A program made the position numbers and the translations under genes. This document shows, piece after piece, positions 39,908 through 46,548 of a DNA stretch of 46,548 nucleotides. The notes below the pieces were generated by a model. That model searched no databases, was not told the DNA's origin, and saw nothing but the letters and a program-made list of their open reading frames with translations. Each line of letters starts with the position of its first letter. The first letter of the stretch is position 1. The stretch lies in the NCBI GenBank assembly GCA_031261785.1, contig JAISIZ010000059.1, forward strand, positions 1-46,548, in the 5' to 3' direction. This stretch comes from Mediterranea sp. (in: CFB group bacteria) (GTDB lineage: Bacteria > Bacteroidota > Bacteroidia > Bacteroidales > Bacteroidaceae).

Positions 39908-42688
39908 ATGTCGGATAACAACTATATATCCATCAAAGGCGCCCGTGTCAACAACCTGAAGAATATCGACGTCAACATTCCCCGCAACAAGCTCATCGTC
40001 ATCACCGGCCTATCCGGCTCGGGCAAGTCGTCGCTGGCTTTCGATACCCTCTACGCCGAGGGACAGCGCCGCTACGTGGAGAGTCTCAGCAGCTACGCCC
40101 GCCAATTTCTCGGGCGCATGAGCAAGCCGGAGTGCGACTTCATCAAGGGCATACCCCCCGCCATCGCCATCGAGCAGAAGGTGGTGAGCCGCAACCCCCG
40201 CTCCACCGTAGGTACCTCGACCGAGATCTACGAATACCTCCGGCTGCTCTACGCCCGGGTGGGGCGTACCTTCAGCCCCGTGAGCGGGCAGGAGGTGAAG
40301 AAACATTCCGTGGCCGACATCGTGGCTTGCATGGCCTCCTATCCCGAGGGGACGCGCTATACCGTGCTCACTCCCATCGTGCTACGCGAGGGGCGCACGC
40401 TGGCCGCGCAACTGGAGATCGGCCGCCAGGAGGGCTTCAGCCGCGTGGAGGTGAATGGCGCTACGGTGCGTATGGAGGAATACGTTCCCGTCGAGGGCGA
40501 CGAGGTCTACCTGCTCATCGACCGCATGACCGTGGCCACCACCAAGGATGCCGTCAGCCGCCTCACCGACTCGGCCGAGACGGCCATGTACGAAGGCGAC
40601 GGTGCCTGCGTCCTCCGCTTCTACCTGCCCGACGGCACTACCGAGCTGCGGCGCTTCAGTACCAAGTTCGAGGCCGACGGCATCACCTTCGAAGAGCCTA
40701 ACGACCAGATGTTCTCTTTCAACTCGCCCATCGGGGCATGTCCGCAGTGCGAGGGATTCGGCAAGGTGATGGGCATCGACGAGCACCTCGTGGTGCCCAA
40801 CCGCTCCCTCTCGGTCTACGACGGTGCCGTGGTGTGCTGGCATGGCGAGAAGATGGGCGCCTGGCGCGACGAGCTGATACACCAGGCCGAAAAGTTCGGC
40901 TTCCCCATCTTCACCCCCTACTACGAGCTGACCGACGAGCAGCGCCGCGTGCTGTGGGAGGGCAACGAATACTTCCATGGCATCAACGACTTCTTCCAGA
41001 TGCTCGCCGAGAACCAATACAAGATACAATACCGCGTGATGCTGGCCCGGTACCGGGGAAAGACCGTCTGCCCCAAGTGCCGGGGCACCCGCCTCAAGCC
41101 CGAGGCGGGATACGTGCGTGTGGGCGGGCGCGACATTTCGGGGCTGGTCGACCTGCCCATCACCGGGCTGAAGAAGTTCTTCGACACCCTCACGCTCGAC
41201 GAGCACGACGCCGAAGTGGCCCGACGCATACTCACTGAGATCAACAGCCGCATTCGCTTCCTCATCGACGTGGGCCTGGGATACCTCACGCTCAATCGCC
41301 TCAGCAACTCCCTCTCGGGCGGCGAGAGCCAACGCATCAACCTCGCCACTTCGCTCGGGAGCAGCCTCGTGGGTAGCCTGTACATACTCGACGAGCCGAG
41401 CATAGGCTTGCACAGCCGCGACACCGACCGCCTCATACACGTCCTGCGCCAGCTCCAGCGGCTGGGCAACACCGTGGTGGTGGTGGAGCACGACGAGGAG
41501 ATTATCCGCGCCGCCGACTACATTATAGATATAGGTCCCAAGGCCGGACGGCTCGGCGGACAGATTGTCTACCAGGGCGACATGAAGGACTTGCGCCCGG
41601 GAAGCGACAGCTACACCGTGCGCTACCTCCTGGGCGAGGACCGCATCGCCGTGCCCGCGCATCGCCGCTCCTGGAACAACTACATCGAGTTGCGCGGCGC
41701 CCGCGAGAACAACCTCAAGGGTGTCGACGTGCGTTTCCCGCTCAACGTCATGACGGTGGTCACCGGCGTCTCCGGCTCGGGAAAGAGCACGCTGGTGCGC
41801 GACGTCTTCTACCGCGCCCTCAAGCGCGAACTGGACGAGTGCGCCGAGCGGCCGGGGGAGTTCGCCTACATCGGCGGCAGCCTGCGCGACCTGCGGGCGG
41901 TGGAGTTTGTCGACCAGAACCCCATCGGCAAGTCGTCGCGCTCCAACCCCGTGACCTACATCAAGGCGTACGACGAGATACGCAAGCTGTGGGCCGAGCA
42001 ATCCCTGGCCAAGCAGATGGGATACACGGCCGGCTACTTCAGCTTCAACAGCGAGGGGGGACGATGCGAGGAGTGCAAGGGGGAGGGGACCGTCACGGTA
42101 GAGATGCAGTTCATGGCCGACCTCGTGCTGCAATGCGAGTCGTGCCACGGCAAACGCTTCAAGAGCGACACGCTCGAGGTGAGGTTTCGCGACAAGAACA
42201 TATACGACGTGCTGGAGATGACCGTGAACCAGGCCGTGGAGTTTTTCACCCTGCACGGGCAGAAGCGGATCGTGAAGAAGCTCGCTCCCCTGCAGGATGT
42301 CGGCTTGGGCTACATCAAGCTGGGGCAGTCGTCGTCCACCCTGTCGGGCGGCGAGAACCAACGCGTGAAGCTGGCCTATTACCTCAGCCAGGAGCGGGCC
42401 GACCCCACCATGTTCATCTTCGACGAGCCGACCACCGGCTTGCACTTCCACGACATACGCAAGTTGCTCGACGCCTTCGACGCCCTCATCCTGCGGGGAC
42501 ATAGCATCCTCGTCATCGAGCACAACCTCGACGTGGTGAAGTGCGCCGATTACGTCATCGACCTCGGCCCCGAGGGGGGCGAACAGGGCGGACGCGTCGT
42601 GGCGACGGGTACTCCCGAGCAAGTGGCCGCCTGCGAGGAGAGCTACACGGGGCGCTTCCTGAGGGAGAAGCTCATCACGCCCGCGTAA
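39908..42688 (+). CDS. uvrA: Excinuclease ABC subunit A
   Basis: UvrA finds bulky lesions and loads UvrB in nucleotide excision repair. The 926-residue chain has two ABC ATPase modules. The first Walker A is GLSGSGKS (34-41) and the second GVSGSGKST (about 620-628); signature motifs are [12 protein letters not shown] and [15 protein letters not shown]. Zinc-binding pairs [25 protein letters not shown] and CESCHGKRF are present, as is the damage-binding insertion between them. Length and motif order are standard. A strong hairpin follows 24 bp after the stop. Confidence 0.96.
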   Translation: MSDNNYISIKGARVNNLKNIDVNIPRNKLIVITGLSGSGKSSLAFDTLYAEGQRRYVESLSSYARQFLGRMSKPECDFIKGIPPAIAIEQKVVSRNPRSTVGTSTEIYEYLRLLYARVGRTFSPVSGQEVKKHSVADIVACMASYPEGTRYTVLTPIVLREGRTLAAQLEIGRQEGFSRVEVNGATVRMEEYVPVEGDEVYLLIDRMTVATTKDAVSRLTDSAETAMYEGDGACVLRFYLPDGTTELRRFSTKFEADGITFEEPNDQMFSFNSPIGACPQCEGFGKVMGIDEHLVVPNRSLSVYDGAVVCWHGEKMGAWRDELIHQAEKFGFPIFTPYYELTDEQRRVLWEGNEYFHGINDFFQMLAENQYKIQYRVMLARYRGKTVCPKCRGTRLKPEAGYVRVGGRDISGLVDLPITGLKKFFDTLTLDEHDAEVARRILTEINSRIRFLIDVGLGYLTLNRLSNSLSGGESQRINLATSLGSSLVGSLYILDEPSIGLHSRDTDRLIHVLRQLQRLGNTVVVVEHDEEIIRAADYIIDIGPKAGRLGGQIVYQGDMKDLRPGSDSYTVRYLLGEDRIAVPAHRRSWNNYIELRGARENNLKGVDVRFPLNVMTVVTGVSGSGKSTLVRDVFYRALKRELDECAERPGEFAYIGGSLRDLRAVEFVDQNPIGKSSRSNPVTYIKAYDEIRKLWAEQSLAKQMGYTAGYFSFNSEGGRCEECKGEGTVTVEMQFMADLVLQCESCHGKRFKSDTLEVRFRDKNIYDVLEMTVNQAVEFFTLHGQKRIVKKLAPLQDVGLGYIKLGQSSSTLSGGENQRVKLAYYLSQERADPTMFIFDEPTTGLHFHDIRKLLDAFDALILRGHSILVIEHNLDVVKCADYVIDLGPEGGEQGGRVVATGTPEQVAACEESYTGRFLREKLITPA

Positions 42689-42711
42689 GGTCGCCGCCTC
42701 CGCGCGAATCG

Positions 42712-42751
42712 ACGAGGGCACGCGTGGACGTATGGTCCGGCGTGCCCTCGT
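42712..42751 (+). terminator. Hairpin terminator after uvrA
   Basis: The 12-bp perfect arms ACGAGGGCACGC (42712-42723) and its complement (42740-42751) are followed by GTTTCGTTCT, a weak T-rich tail. It sits between the convergent uvrA and the YjdI-like gene and may serve both strands. Confidence 0.6.
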
Positions 42752-42813
42752 GTTTCGTTCTGGCGTGAACTGTCAATAGAGAGAGTGAGTATAAAAAAAG
42801 TATGCGATGTTGT

Positions 42814-43038
42814 TTACCCTTCCTTCTTGTTGAGGCGATAGCTCAGCGCGCCCGACGGGCATTGGTCGATTTGCGCCATCAGCTCGGCCGTGGTGGCGTT
42901 GTCCATCTTTACCCAGGGCCTTTCCCGGGGACGGTAGACGTGTGGGAGGGAGCGTACGCAGACGCCGGCGTGGAAGCAGAGGTCGGGCCGCCATACGATG
43001 GTCAGCTCGCCGTTGGTGTATTCAATCTTCTTTTCCAT
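42814..43038 (-). CDS. YjdI-like divergent 4Fe-4S mono-cluster protein
   Basis: The 74-residue protein has the Fer4_19 pattern: VWRPDLCFHAGVCVRSLPHVYRPRERPWV followed by IDQCPSGALSYRL. Three to four Cys residues fit one iron-sulfur cluster. The function is unknown. The frame is open further upstream to 43116, but MEKKIEYTNGELTIVW at 43038 is the family-like beginning. It follows a GNAT protein by 38 bp, the same pairing as yjdI-yjdJ in enterobacteria. Confidence 0.85.
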   Translation of the reverse strand: MEKKIEYTNGELTIVWRPDLCFHAGVCVRSLPHVYRPRERPWVKMDNATTAELMAQIDQCPSGALSYRLNKKEG

Positions 43039-43076
43039 AATCAATGTATGTGGGTTTAGCGTTATTCGCGCGATTG

Positions 43077-43379
43077 TCAGCGGAGGTGGAAGCCGGCCAT
43101 GAGCACGCGTTTCCATTCGGGATGCTTCAGCATGTAGGCGGCTACGAAGGGGCAGAGGGGCACTACCTTCAGCTGTCGGCGTTCGGCATCCTCGAGAACT
43201 TTCGCCACCAGCCGGGTGCCGATGCCTCTTCCTCCCAGTTTCACCGGCACCTCGGTGTGGGTGAAGATAATCACTTCGTTGCCTTGCAGGATGTACTCGA
43301 TGATGGCGAGTTGTCCGTCCACGTCAAACTCGTACCGTTTTTTTTCCTTGTTGTCGACCAACGTATATTCTTCTGCCAT
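43077..43379 (-). CDS. YjdJ-like small GNAT N-acetyltransferase
   Basis: The 100-residue protein is the short Gcn5-related fold (Acetyltransf_CG): YEFDVDGQLAIIEYIL, VIIFTHTEVPVKLGGRGIGTRLV with the acetyl-CoA loop GGRGIGT, and LKVVPLCPFVAAYMLKHPEW. The substrate is unknown. The start at 43379 (MAEEYTLVDN) is favoured over an upstream in-frame ATG at 43409. It precedes the YjdI-like iron-sulfur protein. Confidence 0.88.
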   Translation of the reverse strand: MAEEYTLVDNKEKKRYEFDVDGQLAIIEYILQGNEVIIFTHTEVPVKLGGRGIGTRLVAKVLEDAERRQLKVVPLCPFVAAYMLKHPEWKRVLMAGFHLR

Positions 43380-43455
43380 ATTCTCTTGGAGATTAAACGC
43401 GGGGGACATTCCCCTTGTTTATAATAAGAACAACGGCGGACGTTTTTTGTTCGCC

Positions 43456-44160
43456 CTATATCCATCCGAGGCTGGACATCCCGGCGTAGACCGAGATGCC
43501 GGCGATGGTGAGCGTCCCCACGTAGATGGGCATCAGCGGGTGCTTCATCTCCGGTCGGCGGAGGTGGCAGACGTAGGGCTTGAGGTAGCGGTTGAGGAGC
43601 TTGTAGACCACGAACGTGAATATCCATCCGAAGAAGGCGCCGATGATGAGGCCCATCAGCAAGTCGCCCGGATAGTGCACGCCGAGGTATATGCGGGTGT
43701 AGCAGTTCATGAGCGCCCAGAAGAAGATGAAGAACACCAGCTTGTGGCGCCGGAAGAGGAAGGCCACGAAGAGGGCCAGCCCGAACGAGTTGGCGGCGTG
43801 GCTGGAGGGGAAGCCGTAGGCTCCGCCGCGGTAGCCGTCGACGATGTGTACGAGGTGGGCGATGGGATTGTCGGGGTTGGCCGGGCGCAGGCGCATCACG
43901 ATGGGTCGGATGACTTCTACGGAGAGCTTGTCGGCGAAGGTGATGATGAGGGCGATGGCCACCACGTAGGCCACTACCGCTTTCCAGTGGAAATTGACGA
44001 TCAGCACGTAGAGTATGCTGGCGTACATGGGAACCCAGATGAGCTTGCCGGTGAAGGCGCTCATGAAATAATCCCAGAAGGGCGCGTGCGCGCTGTTCAT
44101 CGAGAGCAATGCGTCGGTATCGACTTCCGAGAGCGTATGTACTACATCGGGTATGATCAT
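43456..44160 (-). CDS. PAP2 family membrane phosphatase
   Basis: The inner-membrane protein of about 234 residues carries the three phosphatase motifs: KLSVEVIRPIVMRLRP, GAYGFPSSHAANSFG (catalytic His) and TRIYLGVHYPGDLL. About six membrane helices surround them. Such enzymes dephosphorylate lipid phosphates, for example undecaprenyl pyrophosphate or lipid A 1-phosphate; which one is not evident. An in-frame ATG seven codons upstream (44181) is an alternative start. A -7 box lies 41 bp upstream of 44160. Confidence 0.9.
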   Translation of the reverse strand: MIIPDVVHTLSEVDTDALLSMNSAHAPFWDYFMSAFTGKLIWVPMYASILYVLIVNFHWKAVVAYVVAIALIITFADKLSVEVIRPIVMRLRPANPDNPIAHLVHIVDGYRGGAYGFPSSHAANSFGLALFVAFLFRRHKLVFFIFFWALMNCYTRIYLGVHYPGDLLMGLIIGAFFGWIFTFVVYKLLNRYLKPYVCHLRRPEMKHPLMPIYVGTLTIAGISVYAGMSSLGWI

Positions 44161-44201
44161 TACGTTCGTTATATATCCCAATCTGTACGGGTGGGGTGCG
44201 G

Positions 44202-44209
44202 CAAAGATA
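44202..44209 (-). promoter_or_regulatory. -7 promoter box of the PAP2 phosphatase gene
   Basis: The minus strand reads TATCTTTG (TAnnTTTG), 41 bp upstream of 44160. The rest of the gap up to 44330 holds only a 10-bp direct repeat (TTATCCGTAT at 44269 and 44290). Confidence 0.6.
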
Positions 44210-44330
44210 TATAAAACGAGAGTAAACCGTGCGTGTTTCCTTATAAAAAAGATAAATGGGCTAACTTTTTATCCGTATTGCTTATCCCTTTATCCGTATC
44301 GAAACAGTTGTCGCGACTTCGTGTCGGCCG

Positions 44331-46169
44331 CTATCGCCGGGCGAGGTCGTCGTAGAGCTTTTGCAGGAAGGCTTTTCCCCGCTCGGCGTTGGCTCCCGGC
44401 TCGCTGCCTTCGTCGAGCGACGTGGTCCGGGCGTCGAGGTTGTACACCCATTGGTTGCGTGCGCTGATCAGCCCGAAATATTCGGGTCGCGCGAAGTAGG
44501 CGAAGTGTGGCGAGGCGGGGTTGAGGATGTTCTTGCTGAAGACGAACTCGTCGTGCGGCAGGCCGAGCTGGTAGAGCAGGGTGGCGGCGATGTCGATCTG
44601 CGAGGCGTAGGTGTCGACCACGCGCGGCGCGCTCACCGCCCCGCCGATGAGGATGAGGGGGATGGTCTGTCCGGCGAGCGGGTCGGGCAAGGGCTTGGGG
44701 TAAGCGCCTTGGTGGTCGGGCACGAGGATGATGAGGGTGTTCTTCCACTGGGGCAGCTCCCGGTACTGCCGGACGAAGTCGCCGAGGCAGCTGTCGGCGT
44801 AGGCGAAGGCGTTGAGCACCTTGTTGTCCAAGCGGTGGAAAGGCACGTCGTACGGCTCGTGGCTGCTCGAGGTCTGCACGATCTTCAGGAACGGCTCGGG
44901 CGACGTCCGTTCCCGCGCGTCGTCGAGCACGCGGCGGAAGAGGTATTCGTCGGGCGCGCCCCATTTGCCGGTGCGTTGCGCCCTGGGGAAGTCCTGGTCG
45001 CTCACGATCTTCTCGATGCCGGCCGAGACGAGGTAGGAGCGCATGTTGGTGAAGTCGGCGTCGCCGCCGTAGTAGTACTCGGGGGTGTATCCCTGCCGTT
45101 TCAGGCTGCGGGGGATGGAGGGCAGGTGCTCGGTCTTCTCGGCGTACTTCATGATGCTGGTGGTGGGCTGCGCGGGGTATCCGCTAAGGATGGACACCAG
45201 CCCGCGGTCGGTGCGGAAGCTGTTGGCGTAGAAGTGGCTGAAGAGCACGCCCTCGCGGGCGAAGCGGTCGAGGTTGACGGCCACGTCGGGCTGCCCGCCG
45301 AAGGTGGTCATCAGGTGGGTGGAGAAGCTCTCGAGCGCCACGAGTATGATGTCGGGGCGGGTGGTGTTGAGCAGCCGGGGCACGCTGTCGGCCTGGGCCA
45401 CGGCCTTGTCGGTCATCAGCGCCATCAGGCTGTCGGCCTTGGCGCCGTCCATGAAGCGGAACTGCTTGTCGAAGTTGGACTGGTGCGTGGCGGAGTACAT
45501 GAAGCTGAAAGCCGGGTTGATGGCGGCGTGGTTGAGCCTCCGCTCCTGGCTGAAGTACACCTTGCTGAGGTTCATGGTGGAGGTGTTGAACCCACCACGG
45601 ATGGGGATGAAGAGGGCCGCCGTGAGCGGCAGCAACGCGGCCGTGGCGCCCACCCGCCGCCGTGTCGTGGCGAGGCGTGGCTCATGGGGGCGGACGAGCG
45701 CGGCATCGAACAGGGCATAGAGCAGCGCGGCGTAGACCACCATGGCCAGCGCTCCTGCCGCCACGAACCAGCCGCTGACGCTGGCCAGCGCGTCTTTCGG
45801 CGAGGTGAGGAAGTAGAAGAGGGGAGTGACGTCGAGCCGGAATCCCCAGAAGTCGTACAGCCCCAGGTCGACGACGAAGATGGTGGCCATGAGCAGGGCG
45901 ATGAGCGCGAAGTACACCCGGCGTACGACCGACAGCGCCGCCGACCGGGTCCATACCGAGGCGATGAGCGCGAAGCCCGGGATGGCGGTGAGGTAACCGG
46001 CCAGCGAGAGGTCGAGGGGCAGCCCGTGCGCCATCACCCGCAGCCAGTCGGCCGCGGTGTCGCTGGCGTACAGTGTATGGTAATACCCCATGAACAAAGG
46101 CTTTTGCAGGACGAACAGGATGACGAACAGCCCGTAAGTCGTCAGCAGCCGGATGATTCTATCGCGCAT
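44331..46169 (-). CDS. LTA-synthase-like membrane phosphotransferase (sulfatase superfamily)
   Basis: The 612-residue protein has five N-terminal membrane helices in the first 200 residues (LLTTYGLFVILFVL, LSLAGYLTAIPGFALIASVW, VYFALIALLMATIFVVDLGLY) and a large periplasmic alkaline-phosphatase-fold domain. The metal-binding Glu is in VALESFS (about 278), the nucleophilic Thr in SFRTDRGLVSILSGYP (about 320), and the late metal site in VPDHQG (about 483). Gram-negative relatives transfer glycerol phosphate or phosphoethanolamine to envelope glycans or lipids. The start at 46169 (MRDRIIRLLTTYG) is set by a -7 box at 46212-46219, which overlaps the upstream ATG at 46214. Confidence 0.9.
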   Translation of the reverse strand: MRDRIIRLLTTYGLFVILFVLQKPLFMGYYHTLYASDTAADWLRVMAHGLPLDLSLAGYLTAIPGFALIASVWTRSAALSVVRRVYFALIALLMATIFVVDLGLYDFWGFRLDVTPLFYFLTSPKDALASVSGWFVAAGALAMVVYAALLYALFDAALVRPHEPRLATTRRRVGATAALLPLTAALFIPIRGGFNTSTMNLSKVYFSQERRLNHAAINPAFSFMYSATHQSNFDKQFRFMDGAKADSLMALMTDKAVAQADSVPRLLNTTRPDIILVALESFSTHLMTTFGGQPDVAVNLDRFAREGVLFSHFYANSFRTDRGLVSILSGYPAQPTTSIMKYAEKTEHLPSIPRSLKRQGYTPEYYYGGDADFTNMRSYLVSAGIEKIVSDQDFPRAQRTGKWGAPDEYLFRRVLDDARERTSPEPFLKIVQTSSSHEPYDVPFHRLDNKVLNAFAYADSCLGDFVRQYRELPQWKNTLIILVPDHQGAYPKPLPDPLAGQTIPLILIGGAVSAPRVVDTYASQIDIAATLLYQLGLPHDEFVFSKNILNPASPHFAYFARPEYFGLISARNQWVYNLDARTTSLDEGSEPGANAERGKAFLQKLYDDLARR

Positions 46170-46211
46170 GATGATTCTTTCTTTGCATGTTGAAACTTTG
46201 TATTCAGCGGG

Positions 46212-46219
46212 CAAAGGTA
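46212..46219 (-). promoter_or_regulatory. -7 promoter box of the LTA-synthase-like gene
   Basis: The minus strand reads TACCTTTG (TAnnTTTG), 42 bp upstream of the chosen start. Confidence 0.6.
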
Positions 46220-46349
46220 CGGAATTTTTAGTTAAGGTACATCCGTATTCACGGGGAAAGGAGCTTCGTACTCACAGATTGGACATGGTCACAGATCCGC
46301 GAGGTGGTAACTCTAAGTGAGGCTGTATCATAAACCGGAGCGGCTTTCT

Positions 46350-46426
46350 TTTAGGCACGGATTACACGGATTACGCAGTCTTTTCCAGAACACAATGCTG
46401 CGTAATCCGTGTAATCCGTGCCTAAA
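46350..46426. repeat. Perfect 29-bp inverted repeat of the dispersed ACACGGAT family
   Basis: The arms 46350-46378 and 46398-46426 are perfectly complementary around a 19-nt loop. Each arm contains CACGGATTACACGGATTACG. It is related in word structure to 18177-18243 and to the half copy at 3434. The rest of 46220-46548 shows no gene that I can support. Confidence 0.85.
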
Positions 46427-46548
46427 TAGGGAATGCCGCCCGTTAGAAAGTCATTTTAAGAGAAGTCGTGTCAATCTTGGTCCTATTTATTTAAAATTAG
46501 TGGTTTGTACCTGGTGAAATGCTTATTCGATTTCAGGTGAGACTTTCC

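Noticed and set aside
46317..46517. Short plus-strand frame at the right edge
   Set aside because: It runs through the 29-bp inverted repeat and has no protein-like features.

Overview
The window reads as a chromosome segment of a GC-rich member of the Bacteroidales. The evidence is a complete SusC/SusD glycan-uptake operon, a giant hybrid two-component regulator (HTCS), lipoproteins with Bacteroidota-type lipoboxes, and promoters of the Bacteroidota -7 type (TAnnTTTG) in front of many genes with no E. coli-like -10 boxes. Those -7 boxes decide several start codons (dnaX, nitroreductase, purL, uvrA, the AAA ATPase, the LTA-synthase-like protein). The species cannot be named from the sequence alone.

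Layout. 1-640: the 5' part of a tyrosine recombinase at the edge, an AT-rich spacer with a perfect 21-bp inverted repeat, and tRNA-Ala(GGC); this looks like the border of an integrated element. 0.7-13.7 kb: housekeeping genes, namely ruvC overlapping a pullulanase lipoprotein gene, ftsB/divIC plus a small membrane protein, dnaX, a minus-strand operon nitroreductase - DUF2520 dehydrogenase - kdsC - maf, a higBA toxin-antitoxin pair followed by endonuclease IV, a winged-helix protein with a possible nuclease domain, and a mazG - Na+/alanine symporter operon. 13.8-15.1 kb: an AAA_14/DUF4143 ATPase. 15.3-26.8 kb: a polysaccharide utilisation locus (PUL), transcribed leftward as susC - susD - surface glycan-binding lipoprotein - GH16 - GH5, then a SusR-like membrane regulator with a LuxR-type HTH. 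The enzymes point to a beta-glucan such as laminarin or mixed-linkage glucan. 26.9-27.9 kb: a non-coding composite element. 27.9-46.2 kb: a secreted protein of unknown function, purL, an HTCS translationally coupled to a split chromate transporter, a GHL10 glycosidase-like protein, uvrA, a YjdI/YjdJ pair, a PAP2 phosphatase and an LTA-synthase-like phosphotransferase.

The most unusual content is non-coding. Three tandem arrays (11.2, 27.04 and 27.53 kb) each have a period of exactly 41 bp, although one differs completely in sequence from the other two; every unit contains a dyad. Two of the arrays lie inside a 919-bp element bounded by 69-bp inverted repeats with a single mismatch. A fourth array (five copies of 23 bp) abuts the promoter of the AAA ATPase. 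A dispersed hairpin family built on CACGGATTACACGGATTACG occurs at 18.2 and 46.4 kb, with a half copy at 3.4 kb. A pair of GCTACGTCA direct repeats, 11 bp apart, lies at about -53 of the susC promoter and is a good candidate activator site.

All function calls come from reading motifs; no database search was run.
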